NCBI RefSeq assembly: GCF_032118995.1
Contig: NC_092651.1
Span: 17,716,349 to 17,780,348 of the forward strand
Direction: 5' to 3'
Source: Asterias amurensis
Taxonomy: Eukaryota; Echinodermata; Asteroidea; Forcipulatida; Asteriidae
Length of the DNA: 64,000 nucleotides
Part shown: piece by piece, positions 1 to 12,000 of the stretch
How positions within the stretch are numbered: position 1 is the stretch's first letter
Layout of the letters: every line of letters starts with the position of its first letter
Position numbers and translations under genes: made by a program
The notes under the pieces: generated by a model
The model's database searches: none
Seen by the model: the letters and a program-made list of their open reading frames with translations, nothing else
What the model was told of the DNA's origin: nothing

Positions 1-3000
1 ATACCCCTCTTGTCCACATGATGATGCGGTACATCAAAGGATACCCTGGAGCCCTCTGATGACAGCCTAGAGGTACTTCCCGCGTCCGAGTCACCACTGC
101 TACTTTGTCTCCTTAGACTTGAAGCTCTCCGTTTCGGCCTCTCTGGTTCGTGCCTCGAGTCCTTCTGCTCGTTACTAGGTTTTCCCTCAGGTACTCTGGA
201 TGTTTCTTGGGTTGATTTAATGGTAGTTGATGGGGGTCTCTGTATAAGGGATCAAAACAACGTTTATTTCTACATTATCATCATCAAGAAGAAAAAAAAG
301 TAGAGTCAATCAGGGCTGTAGCTAGACCAATTTTAGTGGCGGGCAACAAATCCATTTTTTTTGGAAGTCCATCATGGACGAGCAGATCAACTAAACGATT
401 TGTGTTTAATCTTGGGCCATTATTGCCGAAGTGCGAGCTTCAGGCATGTTAAAACATGATGCCAGGTGTCCAACTGTTTGTGTTATGGGAGCCATGCAAT
501 AAATTGAATGACCTTTTGACTGTGGTCTTTCTGTGACATTTGATACTCCTTATCATCAGCTGTGTCTCAGATCAATGCACAGTTGATAGTATTTGATTTA
601 TTCTAGGGAAATATGTGCTGGGTGGCACAATGGTTTTTGCTCAGAGTGCTTGGCAAACATTGTGAGTTCTGGGCAGGCTTGCCCAATAACACCACCGTGG
701 CTTCAGCACCGCAGTCAATAAATTTTAATGTGGAGGCACATTCCAAAAAGCGGGGCTTGTCAAGGCCTACAAAACTAACAAAACAACAACTTTACAAAAG
801 GAGAAGAAAAAAAACCGGAAAAAAACCTACATCAAGTAACAATGTTATACAATGTGTTTACATGAATGTCAACGACTAGCAACAGCAAGATGAGATAACA
901 CAAATAAAATGTTCAATTTAAAGAAAGTTCCTCCTCATTTAGTTTCAGGTCTTGTGAAATAATTTCTTGTCCAGTAAAAATTTTCAGCTACAAACCCTGC
1001 ATCTTGTGGAATTTCACTCAAAACTCAAGCTGTGCACAACCGGAACTAATCAACTAAATCAAATAAATAACTAGTTTGCTGTGTACCTGATTTCCAGGGT
1101 CACTAAGTGAAGATTCATACGATCTCCTTCTTCTCCTCATCCTTGATGTCTTGGATATCGTCTTGCCCTCTTCCTCATCGTCGCTACTCAGTAGATCACT
1201 CAGACTAGAGTTGCTGCTACTCCTCTGTCAAGTCAGTCACATAGAAACAAAACTTAACAACTTCAGGCAGTATGAACACAAATTTACAGTGTCCCTCTGG
1301 CATGTCTGAAGAAACATGGTTTTTCATTATTTCCTTGCAAATTTGATAAGAATAATAATAATAGTTACTTTTTATAAAGCGCTTCAAACATTAGAAGGCA
1401 TCCCGAAGCGCTTCACCTTATTATCCCTTTAAATTTTAGACTGACGTCATCTTGAGATCACGCTCTATCTACAGCTGTTTGATGCGTTATAATAGCATGT
1501 TCATAACTCAAATTACACGATGTTTAACTGCGTGGTTATACGCAGGGCGCCTCCTGGCAGTATGCGGGCTAAAGGGTTTAATGCACATTCGAGTATTAAA
1601 GCTTACTCATAACTTACCCCTCCTTTATAGAAGAGTTCCTCCAGGATACTCTGATCTCTGAGTGGGTCCTCGGTCTCACTCAGCAACTCACTCTCAGAGG
1701 AGACACTTGACTGGGGAGACATCTCAGACTGTCATCAAGAAAAAACATGTCAGATACACAGAATCTAAATCTCTTGATAACTGATTTCTTATAATCCCTA
1801 AAACCATCAGAATCCAAAGACACACTCTGTTTTTAATCTCTTTGACAGGTTTGAAGTGAGGAACGTACTGCTAGACTGATTTACTTAAAGGTAGGGTCGG
1901 AGATTGTTTAGTCGTTGTAACACTGATTCACAGGCAAAATTATCAAGGAAGAATCAATTAAAGTGAAAGTCTGGACTTGGACGGAAAACAGAAAAAAATG
2001 TCATGGTATTTTCACTTGAATGTTGAGTTTATCCACGTAAAGCAAAGGGAACGGCTTGTACCAACTGCTCCTCTGACCAAAGCATTCGCAATTTGGACAA
2101 CAACCCCCAGAAATGAGTCATGCATGATTCCTTTCACATATTCAAATGTTTTTATTTATTTCTAATCCTTTGGGGCATTTAAAACAAAAAGATTTGACAG
2201 CTTACTACCATCACCATAACAAGTAGTCGTTTAGAAATTACCCTTTTTTCTCAGGTCATTACCAACATACAACCCTACCTTAATGACCTTTAATCAAAGA
2301 GCTATCTTTAACTAGAGCACTCAATACTGAATCAACATGCACATATTTCTGAAATTCGTCTGAATGCAACTATATTTGAGGCATTCCCAGCATTGTCTAA
2401 TTGATCTTTTCACACTGGATATCAACTTCTACAAAATAAATACAACAATTTTAATTTTTTTAATTTATTTTTTAAACAGTAATCATTTTGAATGCCCCTT
2501 ACCTGTAATGTTCTGAGATCATTCAGTTCTTGCATGGTAATATGATCCCCAATAAGAAGCTCAACAGTTCTACCCTCCGTGTTACTGTCTTCAAATCTTG
2601 TGTCTCTGTCCCGTGCAGGAGCAGCGGTCACATGTCCTTGTGTTTCGTCGTTTTTGAGAAGCTCACGGAACAGCTCTCCAGAGGAAGGTCTGTGAAACGG
2701 AATTAAAGTGTTCACATTGAGATTGAAGTTAACAGTGAAGATATGCTCAGGCCTTCAACACATTCAACCTTCGTATTAGAACAAACATCCTAGCTTTCGA
2801 GAAAGAGGTAATTTCTCACGCAAATATTAAAAGACTTCAGGCCTGAAGCCTTTTAACAGGCATCTGAAAGCACACAAATCTGGGCAACAAGGGTTGATTT
2901 TTCTCTTGTAACTTTGATGACCTATTGAGTCAAAATTTTCACAGATTACTTTATGCACATGTTGGGATACACCAAGTGAGAATACTGGTATTTGACAATG

Positions 3001-6000
3001 AGCCATAGTGTGTTAGATTTGAATGTTGTCAGGAACAATGAAGTGCTAGACTACAAGTCACCACTTAAGATATAGAAAGGTTTGCCGTAACACCATGTAA
3101 TGACTATCTCTAATGAGTTGGGTTGGTCCTAAAAAGAACCGTTGGTTTCAACTCAACGCTTTGATCAGTATGCTCTGATCGTCTTCTGGAGAAAAAAAAG
3201 AAAAAAGAAAAAGAAAAAAAAAAACACTTAAGGTTGAATTCCTCAGAATAAAGAGTAACTATGTCACATGATTTGGGGCAAGCTTTTGCATAGTTAAGTC
3301 AGAGACGGTGAACACCCATACACAATTCTGAATGGATGTGTATGGCACAATGGTACCAGGATCTGCTCATCTCGAGGTTGCTACACAAAAGATTGCCCGT
3401 ATTATGTGACATACATTGTAGCAACTGTTTCTGTAGTCTGAGGAACTCAAATGCAAGCGGAAAGTTGTGACTAAGCAAGTCATTGCACCAGATATTACTT
3501 AAATCTAACACGCAAATGGCTTATTGCCAAAGGTGTCCAGTGCCATTAAAGGCAGTGGACACTATTGGTAATTACTCATAATAATTATCAGCATAAAACC
3601 TCACTTGGCAACGAGTAATGGGGAGAGGTTGATAGTATAAAACATTGTGAGAAACGGCCCCGGAAAGAGGTAATTTTCCACGAATTTGATTTTGAGACCA
3701 AGTTTAGAATTTGAGGTCTCGAAATCAAGCATCTAAAAGCACACAACTTCAGGTGACAAGGGTGTTTTTTTCTTTCATTGTTATCTCGCAACTCCGACGA
3801 CAAATTTTCACAGTTTGTTAGTTTATGCATGTTGATATACACCAAGTGAGAAGGCTGGTCTCTGACAATTACCAATAGTGTCCAGCATGTTCAACTACCC
3901 ACCTCTTTGGTATCCTTGATTCCTCTACATCCACATCAAGAGGTAGCACTCTGTCTTGGGCTCCTTTCACAGTAGGCTTCCCTCGCTCTAATTCTGACCT
4001 GATCATGTCGTCCCTGAGCCTAGTCCCACGATCTAACAGCGCTGAGATCAGATCACTGCCTGGTTGGCTTGATGGATTGAGACGAGGATGTCGCAGTCTA
4101 CTAGGCACTGGGATCTCTGGCACACTTTGATCTTGGTTGCTACCTACAAAAGCATAAATTCTCATAAGTTTCAAATACAGAGCAGAGAGTACTATGGGGT
4201 GTCTTGGCCGACTGGTTTACAGCATCAATTCAAGTTCTGGGGGTTTGGTCATCTGAGTGTGGGTTTCAACCCTGGTCATGACACTTGTGTCCTTGAGCGA
4301 GGTGCTGTATTGTAGTTGCTTCTCTTTACTCAGTGGTATACATGGTTACCTACAAGGGTAGAGGCTGATATTGTGCTTGAAAAATCCTAAAGTTGAGTGT
4401 ATCAACTTGGCTTGAATTTAGCGGGGGGGAATCCACCAGTGGTATTAAGTATGCTTCGACACTCAACAAGATTGAAAGACATTTAAACATATATTTTTTA
4501 CACATGTCAATTTAAAAACACAAGACCACTGGAGTTGTCCATTCTTGAGTTTGTTATTGGCCGGAGGCTAAAACCACTGACCTCAGCGGTTCAGTGTTAC
4601 TTTCGAGCCCTGATCAAACTGATATAATGTACATGTTCAAGGTTGCTATTCGGAACAGCCCAGTACTTAAAAAAAATATTTGCAATTAAAAAAATTCCAA
4701 CACACCAACAATTCTGATATTTTTTTATATATTTACCTAGAAGCGTTTCAACATCCGATGGAGTTGTTTTTCTGTATTCAGTATCCGAACTTTGACCTCT
4801 TCTTGTTACTCTTGCAACAGGCTCTCTCTCATGGCCGGTTTCCGCGATGATGTGAGACTTTTGTTTTGTTTTCTTCTCGGTGCCTTGATCCCTACCCGGT
4901 CCTATGACGAAGCTGTAGTCGGAATCGATACCTCTTGGCGTTGTGATGTCCCGTTCACAGTTCACATCCACATGCCTGTTATATTGCATCTGAAAACATG
5001 AAGATAGTGGAGACTTACAGTAACTTGGAATGTACCCCGTTGACCTAATTGACCAGACATCAGGCCTCAAAATCACCCACGGCACCATCAGCAATTGAAA
5101 TGGTGCCCTGTGCTTTTGCTGTGGTGCCCTTTGCAAAGTTTCATTGCAAAGATTAAGTTTCCTCTTATAAGTGCCCCTCACTAATAGGAAAATTACTGTC
5201 CCCTTCAGGAACAAAACTCATCAGCTAAAAGATTTGGGTTGCCCCTTTTTGGGAGTCAATACAGTCCCCAGTGTCTTGTACCAATTTTGTACGAGGCGGC
5301 ATTTACACCTGTACAATAATTTTCTCAAAAAAGACAAGTGTGTGGCAGACAGTCTGGTCAATTGTGTTAATTTGGCATAGGGATTGGTCTGCCATAGGAA
5401 ATAGAAGCATCAAACGGCCAAACTCATTTGTGTAACATTTTTTATTATGAAAAGTAACCTTAAACCCAAGAGTAGGGGGTGCCCCAGTGGTGTCTTGTTC
5501 ACAGATCATGCACCTCTTCAATCCATCAGGCTTTTAATGTTTATATACAATGATACACCAATACCTTGGGGAGGTCCTCTACCAGCACTTTCTGCCATTT
5601 AAAGGAACACGTTGCCTTGGATCAGTCGAGTTGGTCTTTGAAAAGCGTTCTGTAACCGTTTCTTACAAAATCGGTATGGTTAGAAAGATGTTATAAAAGT
5701 AGAATACAATGATCTACACAAATATGCCTTGAAATTGCGTGGTTTTCGTTTTACCTCGTCGACAAACACGGTCGGCCATTTATGGGAGTAAAAAAAGTGA
5801 CTCCCATAAATGGCCGACCGTGTTAGTTCGCGACGTAAAATGAATACCGTGCAATTTTGAGTGATACTTGTGCGGATCATTATATTCTACTTTTAAAACA
5901 TCTTTCTAACCATATGCATTTCATAACAAACGGTTTCAAACGCTTTTCATAGACCAACTCGTCCGAACCAAGGCAACGTGTTCCTTTAATACTTGCTGAT

Positions 6001-9000
6001 CTCTCTCATAGAAACATTGGTTTAATGTGAGGTCAGGTGAATAAATGGTGATTCAGTAACTAGACGACAGCACTTATTCTAGTCATTAATCCAAATTTGA
6101 CTGAAAGTTTTTTTTGTTTTTTTTCAAAACAAACCTTTGGTATGGGTGACATGAAGGGGTCATCACTAGAGCTGGACATTAGCCTATGGGATCTGGGTAC
6201 GGGTAGAGGTGGGGCACCCCGGGCTGACTGAGACTGGGTGGAGCTTGATTCAGCTGTACCTGTGCCAGCAGTGGCTACACTCAGGTCTGTGGTGGGTATG
6301 GAGCCAGAACTATCATATGCAGCTAGGCAGGGGGGGAAAAAAGGAAATGAAAGATTCAATCTTCAATTCAAGGAAAAAATCTGAACTGGCTACTTGGCAG
6401 TAGTAGAATATATAGCAAGACAGTTTCTGAGACTCTAAAGAAGCTCTACCTGGCAAGTACACAGAGGTAATTTCTCACTCAAATATTAAAATACTGCTGG
6501 CCTGATGCATTTTTTAAGCATCTGTAAGCACACAAATTTGTGCAACAAGGGTGTTTTTTTTTTCATTATTCTCTATAGACCCCTGATCACACTGCATTTT
6601 CCCCAAATGTTGCGGACATATAATTAACATTAATTGATTATTTTTTATCTACGTGATGAATGACGCCTTAAAAAAGAAAATTGGGAAAATATTTTTAATT
6701 TAGAATAGGGCAACATTCAACGTAGATTTGTATTCTTTTTTTATAATTTATGCGTAAGAGCTCCTGTATCTGCTCATACTGCCATGCAAAACTTGGGTGT
6801 CACATAAGTAACAAAGTGTTTACAAATCCGATATGTATCTACTGCCTTGCCATACTTCTCTATCGAATTCAACTGATACACAACTGCTTTCAAGTTTTGG
6901 TAGAAGTTGGAAGCCAATTGAGCTCTTAAATTTCGTAGCCATGAGTTGGTTTATCACAACAAACCAAGCCTAAATCAGTGAGACCCAAACTATGACAACT
7001 TACCAGGCAAGGGCTCAAATACTAGGGAGGCGTGCAGCTCTGCTATTTTATCTGCTGATTTACTGGCAAACACCGAGTAAAACCTGAAAGATAAGACACA
7101 TTCATTAGATGTATCATTTTAGATTATACAATTGTTGCAAGCTGTGACGGGGTCCATGCAACAATTGTTTTGTTATACCTTGGTAATCGGATTATTCCTC
7201 TTCTCAAAGTTATGTTGTCATCTTCAAACATTGTAACGACGGAGTATGCATAGTTTGATAAACAGATGAACAGTTGTTCAAATAAGAAACCATTCTTCAC
7301 TGTTCCCTCGAATCCGCAGCCGTTTCGTACTAAGCGCTGGAAATTGACCAACGGTGGGAACGATCAAGTTGATGTACACTTTTTAACATCACTCATGTTA
7401 CCTGCCGCGTTGTGCAGCAATGGTACATGCGTAATTGTTATAACAATATCAACACTATCAACCTCTCCCTATTACTCGTTACCAAGTAAGGTTTGATGCT
7501 AATAGTTATTTTGAGTAATTACCAATAGTGTCTACTGCCTTTAGGGGATCAATATTGTATCTTACCCATTAATAGGTATCTCAGGCGCCAGGTGTCCAAT
7601 CTCATTGATTTGTGCCTTGCCGATTACCGGTGTACTGGCTCCCTTCATCACCTCAAGAATCAAAGTTCCCATATGTTATGGGCAACAGTCAAGGAAAGCG
7701 TTTATTAACATGGGGTTCATTTGCTCATAATAATAGGCTTGCGTGGCCGAGTGGACTTAAAGCCATTGGACACTTTCGGAACAGAAACAAAATTAAAAGT
7801 TCACAGATTTACAAATAACTTACAGGGTTTAGAGAAGGTAGTGGTGAAAGACTTCTCTTGAACTATTATTCCATGAAATGCTTTACTTTTTGAGAAAATA
7901 TTAAAACAATATAAATTCTCGATATCGAGAATTACGGATTTATTTTAAACACATGTCATGACACGACGAAACGTGCGGAAACAAGGTTGGGTTTACAGTT
8001 ATTTTCTCCTGACTCTGATGACCAATTGAGCCTAAATTTTCACAGGTTTGTTATTTTATATATAAGTTGTGATAAACGAAGTGTGGGCCTTGGACAATAC
8101 TGTTTACCGAAAGTGTCCAATGGCTTTAAGAACACCCTACTCATTTTAATTTTATGAGAATATTTGTTGTCTTTACTTGATTTACTCATGGTTGATTGAG
8201 AAAACAATACTCTTAACCACAACAGTGCAATCAGCAGAGAAATAAACAAAAATAAAAATTTCTAGCGATAATTGGTATGTAAAGTTTGTCCCCGAGCCAA
8301 TATGGCTCACCAGGCTTGTGTTTATATCTAGTTAAAGGGTCTCTAAAAAACACAATGTCCACAGATTAACATAAAAGGCAGTGGACACTATTGGTAATTA
8401 TACAAAATAATTATTAGCATGAAACCTTACTTGGTAACAAGTAATTGGGAGAGTTTGATGGTATAAAACATTGTGAAAAATGGCTTCCTCTGAAGTGACG
8501 GAGTTTTCGAGAAAGAAGTACTTTTCCACGAATTTGATTTTGAGACCTCAAGTTTAGAAATTGAGGTCTCGAAATCAACCATCTAAACGCACACAACTTC
8601 GTGTGACAAGGGTTTTTTTTCTTTTATTATTATCTCGCAACTTCGACGACCGATTGAGCTCAAATTTTCACAGGTTGGTTATTTTATGTATCTGTTGAGA
8701 TACAGCAAGTGAGAAGACTGGTCTTTGACAATTACCAATAGTGTCCACTGTCTTTAAACTTACACACAATTTGAAGATAATGATAGTAGAAAGTTTCCCT
8801 GCAAATATTACTTGGTGAGGTGCTGTAGTTTTTAAGAGATGAGTAAAACAATGTAATGAAAATAATTTTTGTCTCGGTGATCATGAGACAGAAATTATTT
8901 TAGCATGTAAACACGTATTTTCATGACATTGTTTTACTCATTTCTAAAAAACTACAGCACCTCAGCAACTAATACTTTAAGGTACACTTTCTACTATCAT

Positions 9001-12000
9001 TATCTTCAAACAGTGTAAATTTAATGTAAATCTGTGGACATTGTGTTTTATGTTACAAAAAGTACCCAAATCCTTTAAAGTGCCCTGCTCAAGTCAAGGA
9101 CACAAGTGTCCGACTAACTGGGCCAAGATTCAAACTCACTTAAAGGAGCACGTTGCCTTGGATCTGTCGAGTTGGTCTTTGAAAATCGTTCTGTAACCGT
9201 TTGTTGTAAAATGTATATGGTTAGAAAGGTATTGTAAAAGTAGAATACAATGATCTACACAAATATGCCTCGAAATTGCACGGTTTTCTTTTTACCCTGT
9301 CGACTAACACAGTCGGCCATTTATGGGAGTCAAAATGGCCGACCGTGATAGTTCGCGACGTAAAAGGAAAACCGTGCAATTTCGAGTGATACTTGTGTGG
9401 ATCATTATATTCTACTTTTAAAACATCTTTCTAACCATATGCATTTCATAACAAACGGTTTCAAACGCTTTTAATAGACCAACTCGTCCAATCCAAGGCA
9501 ACGTGTTCCTTTAATCTGTAAAGTGATAAAGCAGCTCCCTAAATTGAAAGAAGGTAAAAATCTCCTGCCTCTAAATTCAAAAGGATATCATTGAGGTAGG
9601 CTGCAAACTGCTTGGGTCCACATCGGACTGGGAACCTGGCGACAGTGCGAGTGGCTGCCTTTTGTGGATTCTTAACATCAAGAGGTCTGCAAAGAGATTA
9701 TTTCTGCGAAATTAGTCTTGAAAAAATTTGTTGGAGTTTGCAGCGAGATTGTCCTATGTGCATTGCATGACAATTCAATTTAATTTAAATCTTTATTACA
9801 CTGTATATAATCTTTAAAAATTCCAAATGGAAAGTGTACATAGTGTCGTAGTGTCATTGACTTGAACTGCCTTTTATTTTTGAAAGGGCAACTGCACCAA
9901 AATGTTTTCTGATTGTTAATTGTTTTTAAAACCCATTTGCCAGTTAAAATAAAATTTCCTTTTTTCTTCAATGTGGACAATAACTTCTTTATAACAATCT
10001 TTTATGTATTTAAGGGCACCTGAAGGAAGAAATTGTAAATTTCTATTGGGCAATGGCAATTCAAAGGGTACAAATTTGGCTGGCTCACTTAAATTTTGTC
10101 TTCATTGAACCCCCACCACACCTACCTGAATAGGCTCCCCTCTGTGATCTCCCCCCACCATCTCAGTCTGACATGGGTTGTATCAGGGGGTCTGGCAGTC
10201 AGCCAAACGATCTTACTGACGCTGACCCTCAGAAAACACCTCAGTTGCCCTTCCACAGCTGGGGGCAAACTAGTGGTAGCATGTACATCTTCCTTCAATG
10301 CTGATTTCGGAATTCAGTTGAAAAACAAAAAACATGCAATGGTAATTAGCAATACAGCAAAATACATGAACATGACCCCAACCAGACCCAGTAACTGGCA
10401 TGACTGGGGAGTTGTAGTTCGAGAAGCCAGTGGCAATTTAGGAGCATCTTGGGGCATTTTATTATGGCTGCAGCTTGGCAAAAAAACATAAGAAAATGTC
10501 GTAAGCCTCGGAATGGACCGAGTTTTGCAGGGTTTTGCCCATGCATAACAATTCAATAATTTCAATGTCAATAAACTAACAAACTAGGCCCCCCTATTGT
10601 AATAATCTTTTTTACTAGTTAGTCTTAAAGACAGTGGACCCTACTGGTGATTGCCAGAGACCAGTCTTCTCACTTGGTGTGTCTCAACATATATGCATAA
10701 AATAACAAACCTGTGAAAGTTTGAGCTCAATTGGTCGACAAAGTTGCGAGATAATAATGAAAGAAAAAAAACCCTTATCACACAAAGTTGTGTGCTTTCA
10801 GAAGCTTGATTTCGAGACCTCAAATTCTACACTTGAGGTCTCGAAATCAAAATCGTGGAAATTTACTTCTTTCTCGAAAACTACGTCACTTCAGAGGGAA
10901 CCGCTTCACACAATGTTTTACACTCATCATTCATCAACCTCTCCCCATTACTCATTACCAAATGAGGTTTTTACGCCGAGTAATTACCAATAGTGTCCAT
11001 TGCCTTTATATAAGGTTTTAAAGTCACCTGGAAATAGATTTTTTTCCTTTCAAACATAAGAGTATATGCTAACGAACAATAAAACAATTTTTTTAGTAAT
11101 TGTTTGTCACGATTTATTTGTTTATAAAATATATAAAGTTGTTTGAGGGGCTGACTCCACCTACCCCTTTTGTGACGCCAATCGAGGCAGACTTTGCCTG
11201 CAATGTGTATAGTAAACACACTTGCAAAGTACATGTACGTCCAAGTCGTGAGTTGGTACATTTCAAAAAGTGTTTTTCTGCATTCAGCAGCAATACACCT
11301 GGTCGGCATTGCCGGAAAAAAAAACATTTTTTTTTTTGTGGAAAGGTACAAACTCACGACTTGGTCCGTACGCGTACTTTGCAATTGTGTTTACTCTACG
11401 CATTACAGGCAAAGTCTGCCTCGATTTACGTCACGAACAGCGCCCTCTCGGGTCGGGTCTACTCTTAAATTTGTAAATAACATAAAAACTGATTTTTTAA
11501 AACCTTAGTTTACTGTTTATTCACATTCCACTCATCAAAACACATATATTAGTGACAAAAGCTTTTCTTTGAAAAAATACCACGTCCAGGTGACTTTAAA
11601 AACCATGCCCGGTCACACAAGCCCCGTTAATGAGAACAAAAACGAGAACGATGAAAATGCATGCCCTGGCCTAGATTGGTTGAACTGCTCAACACAGAAT
11701 AAGCCCACGCTTATTCAACCAATCGAGGGCGTGCATTCCATCAGTCTCGTGTTCTTTACTGGGGCCTGTGTAGTGTGTGTGACAGGGCCTTCCTCTACTC
11801 TTATCTAGTCTAGATTCTAGTCTTATCACTTGCATAATTATTATTTATAAACAAGTTTTTTATTTAGAAAGTTGGGTCCATAAATTGTGCAATTGTGCAT
11901 GCAGGACTCTCACTTGGCTGATGGCTGCCGCTGAGTCCAGGGTATTGCCTATTGGCACTGTGACTGTGGAAGTATTTAATTTTCAAACAGTTAATTAATG

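Larger units (their letters stand above)
7675..9588 (-). other. C2CD3: U12-type (AT-AC) intron 3 of C2CD3
   Basis: No usable GT donor follows the exon encoding FAAYLND. Instead the minus strand reads G|ATATCCTTTT at 9588, an exact match to the minor-spliceosome AT-AC donor consensus. The other end has TTTCCTTGACT at 7687-7697, matching the U12 branch site, and then the acceptor ATAAC at 7675-7679. Joining at these points restores codon GAT and gives YLND-MGTLILEV, which lines up with vertebrate C2CD3 (YLTDMAVLVLEV). The intron holds the insertions at 7761-8125, 8336-9074 and 9144-9510. Confidence 0.9.

Noticed and set aside
11888-11962. Possible extra C2CD3 exon on the minus strand with acceptor CACAG and donor GTGAGAG, encoding VTVPIGNTLDSAAAISQ
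   Set aside because: Exon 1 ends in phase 1 and joins 10258 directly (GCT, Ala) to give the conserved VEGQLRCF. This extra piece would end in phase 0 and break the next exon's frame.
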